From: a virus
IMG/VR virus record: IMGVR_UViG_3300047444_000303
Span: 1 to 41,783 of that record
Length of the DNA stretch: 41,783 nt
Strand: one strand, 5' to 3'
Of this stretch, positions 7,916-17,135 are shown piece by piece. Made by a program: the position numbers and the translations under genes. The notes under the pieces are model-generated. The model was not told where the DNA came from, ran no database searches, and worked only from the letters and a program-made list of their open reading frames with translations. Numbering within the stretch: the stretch's first letter is position 1; each line of letters opens with the position of its first letter.

Positions 7916-10900
7916 TCACGGCATGCCGCCTCCGAAGGCGCGCACTACCCGCATCGCGTCTTGGTCGCGTGGACTGACGCCATTGACGCCGAAGGCCTGC
8001 CCCATCTCCTGCATGCGCACGGCGCGTTGGATTGGGGCGCCGATCTCGTTGGCCAGCCACGGGTGGGTCTGGACATAGTCCATGGTGGCGTGTTGCGCCG
8101 CCTGCAGCGCCGCGGGATCGTGATGGTTGAAGGCGGACACCATGTTGGCGGCGAGGTTCTGGGTGACGATCTGGCGGCGGTCCTGCAAGCCGTGCAGCGC
8201 CTCGGTGGTCTCGTCATAAGCCGCCTTCTTGGCCGGAGTGATGCCAACCACCTGCATAGCGACGTCGGTGGCGCTGGGGTTGCCGATCGGCAATTTGTGG
8301 CCGCTCTCATCCTCATAGCCGTTGACGCCCATGCGATAGGCGCGGAACGGCGCCTTGGCGAAAGACGGCATTGCCTCCTGCATGCCCTTGAGGGTGCGTC
8401 CGGCATAAATGTCGGTGCCGCCCTTGATGACGTTGCTCATCATGGCGAACGGCGACCCCAGCGCCCGCAGCGCCCCGCTCTGGAATACGTCGTTCCACTT
8501 GCGTTTGTCGGTCAGCATGTCGGAGAAGGGCAGCAGGCGCTCCTCGCCGGCGTGCTCGGACAGATCCATGCCGAGCAGGCGCGGAACGCCCTTGGCGATC
8601 GCCTCCGCCGCCACCGGGCCGAAGGCGTCGGTGAGGTGCTGGCGATACCAGCGCTCAGCGTCATATTTGTCGTCGTCGGTCAGGAAATTGGCGAGCGAGG
8701 ACGCCGCCGACGCCATCACCGGCAGGATCGGCAGGCCGAGCGAGCCCGCCAACGTGGTCACCGCCGCCAGATGGCCGGCGAGGAATTTACGCGACGAGTC
8801 GCGCGTCGCCTTAATCTCCGCCGCAAGGTCTCCGGGTGCGATCTCGCCGCGCTCGACCCGCGCCGCCGACTCCTTGGCCGCCAGCGACCCGAAGGCGGTG
8901 TCGGCCTCGGTGTAGAGCTTGTTCATCAGCATGGTCTGGTAGGACATGAACTTGGTGACCAGCGGCGTGATCGGGCCGGCGAAGCCGCCGACGCCGAGAT
9001 GACGCGCCTGCATGTTGGTCTGCCAGTTGAACATCGACCCGCCGATCGACTTGTTGACATAGGTGTCGAGGTCCTTAACCCGCGCCTTGACGCCGTTGTC
9101 CGACTCATGCAGCGACTTGGCGGCGAGCGCCGCCAGCGCGCGGGGGAACACCTCCGAGGCGGTGGTCATGGTCGACGCCATCTGCATATACTTATTCTTG
9201 GCGATCGAAGGCGCGTCTGACAGCACCGCGTGGGTCCAGCCGCCGATCTCCAGCCCGCCGCCGTTGGCGACGCGCATAATGAAGTCGATCTTCTCCGGCG
9301 ACAGCCCGACTTTTCTTAGCGCCTCCGGGGTCAGCAACGCGTCGGCGCCGTGGCCTGACTGCAGCAACGCTCGGGTGACCTTGAAGGCGTCCGCCGTCGC
9401 GCCGGTCAGCGCCTTGGACGCCGGCATGTAGCCGTAGTCTCGCCCGAACTGCGGCAGCATCAACACCGGGATCTGCGTCGCCAGCTCGGCGGTGTAGACC
9501 GGAGACAGCGTCAGGTAGAAGGCGTGATTAAGGGCCAGCAGCGTCTGCATCGGGCCTTGTTGCGCCCGCCACGGCAGCCGCGTCTCGCGCCGGACCACCT
9601 CTTGCAACACGCGTTGGGCGGCGTCGCTGTCAGTCCCCGGCTGGGCCTTGAGTTCGTCGACCCGCTTGGCCATCCCCGCCATGGCGTTGTCGATCCGCGA
9701 CGCCTGCCACAGGGCCGAGGTCGCGAAGGCGTGGGCGTTGGTGTAGTGCTGGAACGAGGTCGCCATGTCCTTGTTGAAGCCGAGGGTGTTGTCGCGGTGC
9801 TGCTGGCTATGGGTCAGCGAGTCGCTTGGCAACAGGTCCATCATCACCGATCGCAGCTGCTGCTGGGCGGCGTCGCGCTCGGTCTTGCCGAGGTGCGAGA
9901 AGTCGATGTCGTCCATCAGCCGCTGCATGAAGCGCGGCGACATGCCGCGGACAATGTCGGCGCGGGCCTGATTGACTGGGCCGTCCTGCAGGCTGTAGCC
10001 AAGATCCGGCTTTTCGCCTGCCTGTGGCTCGGGCGCCGGCTCCAGCAGCCCCTTCGCCTTCATGTCGTCGCCGATGGCGCGGAAATTCCTGCGCTGGGTC
10101 GGGCTGTTGAACCGCGCGAACACCATGTTGTTCTCGGTGTTCTTATCGAGCACCATGCCGTTGAAGCCGGCCTTCTCCGCCGCCTGCTGCAGATAGGCTT
10201 GCGCCGCCGGGTCGATGCTGCCGTCCTGCAGCGTCTTGAGCCGCATCGACACAAAATGCTCGCCGGTGCGCCCGAAGCTGCTGTAGGGCAGCTGGTCGTC
10301 AGTGTTGAGCACCTCGCGATAGGTCTTGATTGCCGAGTCGAGCGTGTCGGCGTCCTTGGTCCAGCGCGGGAGTTCCGGCACGCCCTTGAGCAATTCCTTG
10401 GCCTGATCATTGAGCGCCTTGGCTCCAGCGGTGTCGCCTTGTTTGGCCAGCGCGTCGGCCTGATTGGTCAACGCCGATATCTTGTTGGCCTCCTCCAGAC
10501 CGCGTGCGGCCAAATCGTCGCGGTAGCCTTCCATACCCTTGAGTTTGGCCGCCATCGCCGCGCGCATGAACTCCAGCTTGTCGGCCGGGATGTCCATCAT
10601 CTTGGGGTGATTGACATAGTCGCGGATCTCGTCTTTCGCCGAGCCATCCGGGTTGACGAAGCCGTCGACCGGCTTGTCGGGATTGAGCCGGCGCATCATC
10701 TCGTTGAGTACGCCAACGCCATTGGTCAGCAGCGTCTGCTGGGCGGTGACGCGCTGGAGGTCATCCGCCTTGCCGAAGGTCGGCTCGATATTGCCCCAGC
10801 GCTGGCGGTCGCCGTTGAACGCATCGCGCTTGGACGAGGACCACTCCGCGAGGTCTCCAGCCCTCTTGGGCTGCTGGTCGATCGGCTTGCGGAAATCGTA

Positions 10901-13900
10901 GCCGTAGAAATTCGCGTTGGCGAGGATGTCGTCGTAGACAGCGCTGCCCTTGGGGTCGATCTTCGCCGCCGCATGGCGTTCGGTGGTCCACGGCTTCACC
11001 GCGCCCTGCTCGCGCTCGCGGATGGTGTTGCCGTCGCGCTTGGTGTCGCGATAGGCCGGAAGGTCGACCGGGAAGTAGTGACCGTCCTGCGCCACCATCG
11101 CGTCGTCGTTGCGCCAGCCAAGCGCCCATTTGTGCATCCGCGCCGCCGCCACGCTCATTACGTCGCCGACCGCGGTGTCGCTCTTGAGATCCTGCAGTCG
11201 CTGCTCGCCCCAGTCCTTGACGTCGTCGATCGACGGGATCAGCTTGGCCATGACGTCGAGCGACTGCGGCACCGAGCCGACGGTCGGCTCGCGGCCGGGG
11301 ACAGGGTCGCGGCCGTCGGTCAGCTTGAGCTGCTTGGCCTCGTCCATCACCCGCTTGGAGACGTCCATCACCTGATCGAAAGCGTTGCGCATCACCTTGT
11401 CGTTGACGCCCATCATGCGATAGTAGGCGTTCTTGACCTGCTGCCACACGCCGGGGCTCTGCGCCTTAAGATAGGCTTGCAGATCGCCGTTCGACCACGA
11501 CTCCGCCATGAACTCGCGAGCGCGCTGGTCCGCCACACGGGCGGCGTTGACGCGGTCGGACGCCTTGGGGTCGATGTTGGCCGGCGACTGAAAGGCGTAG
11601 CGCAGAGCCGGGTCGTTGTATTTGGCGTCAGGGACGTCGGCGACGATGTTGGAGAACAGCTTCTTGAACACGCGCCAGCCGGGGCTGTTGGCCTCGGCGG
11701 CGGCGTCGGCCAGCGGGTGCACCACTTCGTGCATGACGTCCTGCGACGCGCCCTCCGCGCGGCCGAGCTTGACCTCGTCAGTGCGGAAATTATAGCCGCC
11801 GACGGAAGTCCAGCCGGGGGCGGTGGGGACATCGCTGAGGTCGGTCTTGAGCGGCGAGGCGACGCCGGCGTCTTGGGCGCGCTCCAGCAGGTGTCCTGCC
11901 AATCCGCGCATCCCCGGGTCGGGGTGGGTCGAGGCGACATGGGCCAGCGCGTGCTGGACATTGCCGCCCGCTTGCGCCGCCGCCATGACGCCGCGATCGC
12001 TGTCCGCCTGCATGGCGGAGGCGTCAGCCGGCGTCATGCGCGGCGCAATCTCGCCGTTTTTGCGCGCCTGCGCCCGCGCCGCCAGCTTCTGCTTGAACTG
12101 CTCCGCCAGATCGCTTGCCGACAGCTTGTCGACCGGAGCGAGTGCGGTCGGCTGCAACGTGGCCTTGGCCGCCGCGACAGGATCGACTTGCGGGGAGTAG
12201 ATAGGGCGGCCCAGCGTCTGTTGGACCATGTTGTCGTGCTGCGCGCCGGCGACCTGCTGATCCTGCTGGACGCGGCTGGAGATGCCAGCCGCCTCAGCCT
12301 GCTTGTCAGCTAGAGCCTGCTCGCCGGACGTCTTCGGCGCAAGGCCCTCGGCGACAGCGTCGGAGGTCTTCGCCGCACGCATTTCGGCAGCCGCCTGCCG
12401 CAGACCATCAGAAAGGTTCTGCCCCATGGCTTCAGTCTTCGCGGACAGCGATAGTCTGCCCTGTATGCGCGGCGTTACCGGCTCCGCGGCCGGTGAGGCT
12501 TGGCTTTCGACAGGTGCCGGTGCTTCGGCTGCGCTTCGGACAGGCTCTTGGCCTTGGGCAGTGTCTTGGGCAAGCTCCGCTCGGGCAGGCTCGCTCCCTT
12601 GGGCGTCGCCTTCTCGAACTCCGGCGCGAGGTCCGGCCGGCTCTGGTGCATCCAGCGGCGCTGGGCCTCGCTCTTGAACGGCATCAGTCGTCTCCTTGGG
12701 TTGCTCGACGATCTTCCCGTCGCTGTCGAGAACGCCGAATTTGCGCCCGAGGGCTTCGATTTGCTTGCCAGCTGCGCCGTCCTGCAGGCGCTGGCGCACC
12801 GCTTCGGTCAACGCCTGCTCGTGCGTCAGGGCCGGATCAGCCTGCATCAAGCTGACCGACTCCTTGGCGATGTCGCCGATCATCTGCGTCGGCCGCACCT
12901 TGGCCTCTGTAAGGACAGATTTCTGCAGGTCCTTGACCACTTGAGGGTCTGGAGCCGCCGAGGCGGCAGGCGTAAGCGCAGGCGCGGGTTCAGGCGCGGG
13001 TTCAAGCGCTGGGGCGGCCTCGCCAAGACCCGCTTTCGCCTGCTGATTGATGTCGTAGGCGCCGAGGTTCTGCGCCACATCGCCTTGCGGGCCGGCGAAA
13101 CGCGGCTCACCGGGAGGCTGATAGGTGATCTGCTTCGGCGGCTCAGGCGCCTGAATTTCGTCCTGTCCGGTGCGCGCCTTGATCTCGTCGGCGTAGCGCC
13201 CCATCATGATCTCGTCTTGACGGGTCGCCGCCGGGCCTTTGGCGACCAGCCGCTCGTGAGCGGCGAGCAGGTCGAGCGCCGGCACATCGGCGAACGGTCG
13301 CGCCGCGCGGTCGGGCGTCGGCATCATGGCGTTGATCGGATCGACGCTGTCGCCAGCCGCTCCTTGACGCGGGAGCGAGGAAGCCGGGCCAATCGGCGCA
13401 TCCATGCCGGGCAGCATCGGCTGATTGTTCTGCGGGTCAGGGCGCTCGCCGACCAGCGGGCGCAGCTCGGACGACGGCGCCTCAGGACGTCCGACGTTGG
13501 GCGGGAAGCCCGGCAGCACCATCTGACCGTCTGGCTGATGATAGGCCTCGGGACCGGGAGGCGAAGCAGGCGCCTCAGCAGGCTGGGGCGGAGCCATAGA
13601 GTCGCGGCGTCCGCCGACCGCCGAGCCAGCGGCGCCGAACAGCCCGCCGACCGCCCCGCCGACCAGCGCGGAGTGGATGATGTTCTGGGCGCGGTCCTTG
13701 AAGGACATATTGGGGTCGTCGAACGGTTGGTTGAGCGCCGCCTGCAGGCCGGAGTTCACCATGCCCGCCGCGCCGGCCGAAGCGCCGCCGGTCAGCAGCC
13801 GCTTGGCGAGACCTCCGGCCAGACCGTTATCCGCGAGCGCGCGCAACTGCGCCGGCATCACCGCTCCGGCCGCCGCTTCGGGGACGCCCGCCGCAAGAGC

Positions 13901-14473
13901 GAGAGCGGCCTTGCCTTGGTCGGGGCCGCCGTTGGCGAGTTGTTGGTTGTAAGCGCCGCCGGCCATCACCGGGTAGCCGGCGATGCCGCCGCCAATCAGA
14001 TGCCGCGCCCAGTCCGAGCCGGCTTTTTCTGCGACTTCTCCGGCCGCGCCGCCGGCGCCGCCGAGCCAACGCGGCATGACGCGGCCGAGCGCCGCCATCG
14101 CTTCGGGCGCCTTGGCGGGAGCGAGGGCCTCGCCGCCAACCACCAGCCCGGCCATGGTCGGGATCGCCTTGGCGACCTGATAGCCCATGCCGCCGAGCGA
14201 CCACGGATCGGCGTCATATTTCGGCAACGCCGCCGCCTGCGAGCCTTGGCGGAACCAGTTGGCGAGCTTCTCGCCGCCCTCGGCCAGCGGGGCGATGCCG
14301 GTGGCGCGGCCGACCGCGCCGCCAAAACCGGCCAGCGAGGCGTCGAGATCGGCGGCGCCCGACATGAAGCCGGCCACCAGCGGGTTGGAGCCGAAGGTCG
14401 GCCCCTGCTGCTGGTCCGCGGTCGGAACGAGCTTGGGCAGCGAGGCGAAATAGGCGTCATCAAAACCAGCCAT
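7916..14473 (-). CDS. Giant internal virion / ejection protein (2185 aa) with HExxH motif
   Basis: Start at the ATG 14471-14473 (MAGFDDAYFASLPKL), preceded by GGGAG; the frame opens earlier only inside the upstream gene. The N-terminal ~330 residues are Ala/Gly rich with glycine-zipper-like hydrophobic stretches. Residues ~330-700 are a Pro/Ala/Glu-rich linker. A zinc-protease-type motif HEVVH is at 915-919. The C-terminal ~600 residues contain GVPRLLGMDLSEHAG and long amphipathic helices like the C-terminal domains of 'large polyvalent' and PLxRFG-type phage proteins. Such proteins are packaged in the head and ejected with DNA, as T7 gp16 and N4 RNA polymerase are. The size, position after the adaptor genes and lack of a tape measure support this. 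A 69-aa gene is nested in another frame at 12475-12684. Confidence 0.8.
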   Translation of the reverse strand: MAGFDDAYFASLPKLVPTADQQQGPTFGSNPLVAGFMSGAADLDASLAGFGGAVGRATGIAPLAEGGEKLANWFRQGSQAAALPKYDADPWSLGGMGYQVAKAIPTMAGLVVGGEALAPAKAPEAMAALGRVMPRWLGGAGGAAGEVAEKAGSDWARHLIGGGIAGYPVMAGGAYNQQLANGGPDQGKAALALAAGVPEAAAGAVMPAQLRALADNGLAGGLAKRLLTGGASAGAAGMVNSGLQAALNQPFDDPNMSFKDRAQNIIHSALVGGAVGGLFGAAGSAVGGRRDSMAPPQPAEAPASPPGPEAYHQPDGQMVLPGFPPNVGRPEAPSSELRPLVGERPDPQNNQPMLPGMDAPIGPASSLPRQGAAGDSVDPINAMMPTPDRAARPFADVPALDLLAAHERLVAKGPAATRQDEIMMGRYADEIKARTGQDEIQAPEPPKQITYQPPGEPRFAGPQGDVAQNLGAYDINQQAKAGLGEAAPALEPAPEPAPALTPAASAAPDPQVVKDLQKSVLTEAKVRPTQMIGDIAKESVSLMQADPALTHEQALTEAVRQRLQDGAAGKQIEALGRKFGVLDSDGKIVEQPKETTDAVQERGPAPLDAPEPAGPRAGVREGDAQGSEPARAELAQDTAQGQEPVRSAAEAPAPVESQASPAAEPVTPRIQGRLSLSAKTEAMGQNLSDGLRQAAAEMRAAKTSDAVAEGLAPKTSGEQALADKQAEAAGISSRVQQDQQVAGAQHDNMVQQTLGRPIYSPQVDPVAAAKATLQPTALAPVDKLSASDLAEQFKQKLAARAQARKNGEIAPRMTPADASAMQADSDRGVMAAAQAGGNVQHALAHVASTHPDPGMRGLAGHLLERAQDAGVASPLKTDLSDVPTAPGWTSVGGYNFRTDEVKLGRAEGASQDVMHEVVHPLADAAAEANSPGWRVFKKLFSNIVADVPDAKYNDPALRYAFQSPANIDPKASDRVNAARVADQRAREFMAESWSNGDLQAYLKAQSPGVWQQVKNAYYRMMGVNDKVMRNAFDQVMDVSKRVMDEAKQLKLTDGRDPVPGREPTVGSVPQSLDVMAKLIPSIDDVKDWGEQRLQDLKSDTAVGDVMSVAAARMHKWALGWRNDDAMVAQDGHYFPVDLPAYRDTKRDGNTIREREQGAVKPWTTERHAAAKIDPKGSAVYDDILANANFYGYDFRKPIDQQPKRAGDLAEWSSSKRDAFNGDRQRWGNIEPTFGKADDLQRVTAQQTLLTNGVGVLNEMMRRLNPDKPVDGFVNPDGSAKDEIRDYVNHPKMMDIPADKLEFMRAAMAAKLKGMEGYRDDLAARGLEEANKISALTNQADALAKQGDTAGAKALNDQAKELLKGVPELPRWTKDADTLDSAIKTYREVLNTDDQLPYSSFGRTGEHFVSMRLKTLQDGSIDPAAQAYLQQAAEKAGFNGMVLDKNTENNMVFARFNSPTQRRNFRAIGDDMKAKGLLEPAPEPQAGEKPDLGYSLQDGPVNQARADIVRGMSPRFMQRLMDDIDFSHLGKTERDAAQQQLRSVMMDLLPSDSLTHSQQHRDNTLGFNKDMATSFQHYTNAHAFATSALWQASRIDNAMAGMAKRVDELKAQPGTDSDAAQRVLQEVVRRETRLPWRAQQGPMQTLLALNHAFYLTLSPVYTAELATQIPVLMLPQFGRDYGYMPASKALTGATADAFKVTRALLQSGHGADALLTPEALRKVGLSPEKIDFIMRVANGGGLEIGGWTHAVLSDAPSIAKNKYMQMASTMTTASEVFPRALAALAAKSLHESDNGVKARVKDLDTYVNKSIGGSMFNWQTNMQARHLGVGGFAGPITPLVTKFMSYQTMLMNKLYTEADTAFGSLAAKESAARVERGEIAPGDLAAEIKATRDSSRKFLAGHLAAVTTLAGSLGLPILPVMASAASSLANFLTDDDKYDAERWYRQHLTDAFGPVAAEAIAKGVPRLLGMDLSEHAGEERLLPFSDMLTDKRKWNDVFQSGALRALGSPFAMMSNVIKGGTDIYAGRTLKGMQEAMPSFAKAPFRAYRMGVNGYEDESGHKLPIGNPSATDVAMQVVGITPAKKAAYDETTEALHGLQDRRQIVTQNLAANMVSAFNHHDPAALQAAQHATMDYVQTHPWLANEIGAPIQRAVRMQEMGQAFGVNGVSPRDQDAMRVVRAFGGGMP
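12475..12684 (-). CDS. Nested small phage protein (MPFKSEAQRRWM family), out of frame inside the giant virion gene
   Basis: 69 residues on the same strand as the giant gene but in a different frame, overlapping its codons ~597-667. The start ATG (12682-12684) follows AAGGAG at seven bases, an ideal ribosome binding site. The N terminus, MPFKSEAQRRWM then PDLAPEFEKATPKG and SLPER, matches a family of short phage proteins that I know as free-standing genes, usually with the form MPFKSEAQRR-W-M...TPKGK-LP. The host frame here encodes only a low-complexity Pro/Ala/Glu-rich linker. The C-terminal half is Lys/Arg/Pro rich. Function of the family is unknown to me. Confidence 0.7.
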   Translation of the reverse strand: MPFKSEAQRRWMHQSRPDLAPEFEKATPKGASLPERSLPKTLPKAKSLSEAQPKHRHLSKAKPHRPRSR

Positions 14474-14477
14474 GCGC

Positions 14478-15701
14478 TCAGCTCCCGCCGTTGCCGTTGC
14501 CGTAGGCCAGCATCTGGTTGATGAACATGAGTCGGCGACGCGCATCATTGAAGTTGGTCATGTATTGGTGGGTCAGCGCCTTGCCCTCGGCGTCAGGAGT
14601 TCCTTCTGGCAGGTGAAGGCTGCCTTCCTTGTCCATGAACAAGCCGGGGTGCTGAGCCTCCATGTTGCCCATGTTGTTCTGGGCGCTGACGATCGCCGAC
14701 TTGGACTGCCACACCGGGTCCGCCTCGTGCATCTGGTTCGGAGCATACACATGCGCCAGCTCCATCATCTGCGCGACGGTGGCTCCCTTCATCGCCTTGA
14801 TGGTCGCAGCCATCTGAGGGTGCATCCCCTTCAAATCCTCGTCGGTCAGCGCCGGACCCTGATGGGCTTGAATGGCTTGAGCAGCGGGACCTGCAGCTTG
14901 CGGGGCCGCCTGAGGTTGCGCCGCAGCCGCCTGCACCGCCGGATGGCCGGCGACCGCCGCCAGCACGTCGTGGTTGGTCGGGGGCGCGCTCCCAAGCGCC
15001 GGCAGCGCGCTCTGCTGCATGGCGGCGGTGCGCTGGTTCTCGTAGAGCTTAACCTGATGCTGAGCGCTGACGTCGCCGCGCGCGGCAGCAGTGAAGTCAG
15101 GCGCGGACATCGGCGCGGCGCCGGCGGCAGGGCTAGGGGCTACAGCGGCAGGCGACATCATGCTGGCGCCTCCGACGAGGGCCGCGGGAAGCATAGCTGC
15201 TTTGGCTATGGGAGCCGCGCCTACCGCGAAGTTCTTAATTCCATTGGCTGCGTCAGCTGCGCCGGACATCACACCGGACAAAGAGGGGAGCACGCTTCTC
15301 GTCGCAGGAAACGCCTCAGGAAATGCCGCAGCCATGCCGGGAGAGGCTGTGTAGCGCAGGGCGTTGCCTGTCGCAGCGATGGACCCTGCGGCTCCGCCAA
15401 TGTTCCCTATCATCGACGCAATCGGATACTGCTGCGCCCCCTGCGCAGTCTGGGCGGCTTGGTTCGCTGATCCTTGGCTATAGAGGTCGCCGAACGGCTT
15501 CGGGCTCCCGCTAATCGCGCCGTTCACAGCGTTGCTAAGGCCGGCGACCTGATTATTTCCGAACCACGATCGAGCGGTATCCGTCGCCGCCGTCAACGGC
15601 GAAGGCGGACGTAGATCCGCAACAGTGACCGGACCCGCCGGACGAGGAGAGGGCGGAGTAGTAATCCCGCTAATTATTGATTGCAGGAAGTCAGAGGCCA
15701 T
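14478..15701 (-). CDS. Probable internal virion / ejection protein (407 aa)
   Basis: I start it at the ATG 15699-15701 (MASDFLQSIISGI); the open frame extends further but that part overlaps the adaptor gene in another frame. The true start overlaps the adaptor's stop by 11 bases. The protein is rich in Ala, Gly, Gln and Pro, with Gln/Ala helical segments (SANQAAQTAQGAQQYP, AVQAAAAQPQAAPQAAG) and a hydrophobic Ala/Gly region. The C-terminal ~90 residues are more ordered (DLKGMHPQMAATIKAMKGA, RRRLMFINQMLAYGNG). It sits between the head-tail adaptor and the giant ejection protein, where P22- and T7-like phages encode ejection proteins. No enzyme motif is seen. Confidence 0.75.
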   Translation of the reverse strand: MASDFLQSIISGITTPPSPRPAGPVTVADLRPPSPLTAATDTARSWFGNNQVAGLSNAVNGAISGSPKPFGDLYSQGSANQAAQTAQGAQQYPIASMIGNIGGAAGSIAATGNALRYTASPGMAAAFPEAFPATRSVLPSLSGVMSGAADAANGIKNFAVGAAPIAKAAMLPAALVGGASMMSPAAVAPSPAAGAAPMSAPDFTAAARGDVSAQHQVKLYENQRTAAMQQSALPALGSAPPTNHDVLAAVAGHPAVQAAAAQPQAAPQAAGPAAQAIQAHQGPALTDEDLKGMHPQMAATIKAMKGATVAQMMELAHVYAPNQMHEADPVWQSKSAIVSAQNNMGNMEAQHPGLFMDKEGSLHLPEGTPDAEGKALTHQYMTNFNDARRRLMFINQMLAYGNGNGGS

Positions 15702-16464
15702 TGTTGTCACCCCAGCTCCAGCCGTTGCGGCCGAACCCATGTTGAAGTGGTGTGAATTGTTTGCGCAGCGCCAGCAGCCGCGCCTTGTGGGCATGGTCCT
15801 CGAACGACGCCTTGAACTCCTGCGCCCGCGCCACGTCGCCGAGGTCGTGGTCGACGATGCGCAGCGCCAGATAGGCCGCCCAGTCCAACAGCTCCAGATG
15901 GTGGCGCTCAGGCAGCTCAGGAATGTCATTGGGGTCGGACAGCGGGCCGGACGGCAGCCGCACCACCCGCATCTTGCCGACGATCCCGGCATAGGCGGCG
16001 GAGGGCGCGGGAAACAGCCGCAAGGTGATGGCTGAGACCGAGCCGGTGTTGGTCTCCGCTAAGCCCTCGTCGGTCGAGTAGGCCCGCGGCTTGCCCGGCT
16101 GGATGGTCGCGATCGCATTGGGGTCGAAATAGTTGAAGTCAGGGCGCGGCGTGACGTTGAACTCGGAGTGGCCGGCGCGGACCAAGTCGCCGCTGTCGCC
16201 GGTCATCTGCAACGAGATCACCGCCAGCACCGCAGGGTCGAGCACATATTGGTCGACGCCGGAACGGGTGATGAACTGGGTGAACTGCTGAGTGACGTTG
16301 TCGCGCAGGCACAGCGCCTCGGTGGCGAAGCGATAATAGGCCTGATTGATCATGGTGGTCAGATCGGCGTCGGACCACAGATAATCTGACGGGCCGCCGA
16401 TCTGCGCCGAGGTGTCGTGCAGGATGTTGTTGCGCAGGAAGCTGAGAAGATCGCCAAGGGTCAA
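15691..16464 (-). CDS. Head-tail adaptor protein (P22 gp4-like / phage adaptor family)
   Basis: 257 residues. Starts MTLGDLLSFLRNNILHDTS, then LWSDADLTTMINQAYYRFATEALCLR, a helical opening typical of phage adaptor proteins. The middle is beta-rich (LFPAPSAAYAGIVGKMRVVRLPSGPL). The C-terminal part, PELPERHHLELLDWAAYLALR followed by DHDLGDVARAQEFKASFEDH, is the usual closing helix. These proteins attach to the portal and close the head for tail assembly. The position, after capsid and before ejection proteins, fits. I assign the family from these motifs without a search. Confidence 0.75.
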   Translation of the reverse strand: MTLGDLLSFLRNNILHDTSAQIGGPSDYLWSDADLTTMINQAYYRFATEALCLRDNVTQQFTQFITRSGVDQYVLDPAVLAVISLQMTGDSGDLVRAGHSEFNVTPRPDFNYFDPNAIATIQPGKPRAYSTDEGLAETNTGSVSAITLRLFPAPSAAYAGIVGKMRVVRLPSGPLSDPNDIPELPERHHLELLDWAAYLALRIVDHDLGDVARAQEFKASFEDHAHKARLLALRKQFTPLQHGFGRNGWSWGDNNGL

Positions 16465-16487
16465 ACCAGCCTCCTGTTAACTCCGTA

Positions 16488-16823
16488 TCAGGTAATTACA
16501 CGATACGCGTATTTCTGTCGAGAGCGCCAGCCGGTGACCTGCTTGGTGGTCGGGTCGACCTGCGGCACGGTGATCACGGCGTGATCGAGAATTTCCTTGA
16601 GAAAGAGCGGGATGTCAACCTCCATGCCGGTGCGCAGCAGGTAGGGCCGTCCGTTGTGCTGGAGGAACAGCCCATTGGGCGGGATCTCATCGCTTTCTTC
16701 GAGTAAGATCTTGATGGTGTTCTTGGCGATCGCCTCGGGCGCAGCCTTTTTCTTAGGGGCCTTGGCAGGCTCGATGTCCAACAAGTTGCTCTCCAGTTCG
16801 TCCAATCCGGTGTCGTCGTTCAT
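16488..16823 (-). CDS. Conserved phage structural-region protein (111 aa)
   Basis: An acidic N terminus (MNDDTGLDELESNLLDIEP) is followed by a Lys-rich stretch and a conserved core, IKILLEESDEIPPNGLFLQHNGRPYLLRTG, with DIPLFLKEILDHAV and a basic aromatic end (RSRQKYAYR). I recall similar proteins at the same place, between capsid and adaptor, in other podoviruses; they are of unknown function. Its ATG overlaps the stop of the preceding small gene (ATGA), so the two are translationally coupled. Confidence 0.8.
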   Translation of the reverse strand: MNDDTGLDELESNLLDIEPAKAPKKKAAPEAIAKNTIKILLEESDEIPPNGLFLQHNGRPYLLRTGMEVDIPLFLKEILDHAVITVPQVDPTTKQVTGWRSRQKYAYRVIT

Positions 16824-17059
16824 TCGTCGTCGTCCTCTACTGACGCCTCGGCGAAAGCCGTGTCATACGACTTATCGGCGGGCAGTGCCTTGTCGAGATT
16901 GGTCTTCAACCACGACAGACATTCCTCGATGGTCTTGCACAGAATATCGACGTGAGGGTCCTTCCAAGAGGTCTTCGGCTTGCCGTTGGCCGCTACCACT
17001 TTTGGATCGCTCGCGTGGATGATGTAGCCGTTGGTCGCTCGCTCGATCCGCACGCCCAT
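16820..17059 (-). CDS. Small conserved phage protein (79 aa)
   Basis: I start it at the ATG 17057-17059 (MGVRIERATNGYIIHAS), preceded by GAGGAG at eight bases. The next part, WKDPHVDILCKTIEECLSWLKTNLDK, looks helical, and the C terminus is very acidic (ASVEDDDE). It is joined by an ATGA overlap to the 111-aa gene downstream. A hairpin that could act as terminator or attenuator lies immediately upstream. No function can be assigned. Confidence 0.75.
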   Translation of the reverse strand: MGVRIERATNGYIIHASDPKVVAANGKPKTSWKDPHVDILCKTIEECLSWLKTNLDKALPADKSYDTAFAEASVEDDDE

Positions 17060-17079
17060 AATGGTTCTCCTCAAAAGGT

Positions 17080-17105
17080 GGCGGAGGGATCGAAACCCCT
17101 CCGCC
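17080..17105 (-). terminator. Hairpin between capsid-region and connector genes
   Basis: Nine-base perfect stem, GGCGGAGGG with CCCTCCGCC, and an eight-base loop. On the minus strand it is followed by ACCTTTTGAGG, a short T run, so it could be a weak intrinsic terminator or attenuator that lowers expression of the connector genes relative to capsid. Confidence 0.5.
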
Positions 17106-17135
17106 TATCAACCGGCCGCCGGAGAGCCCAGCCGA

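Noticed and set aside
7910-14521. Long plus-strand open frames opposite the giant virion gene (e.g. 7910-9220, 9524-12313, 12500-14521)
   Set aside because: Their products are Arg/Ala/Gly-rich with no motifs and lie exactly antisense to a gene with clear protein features; they follow from high GC codon bias.
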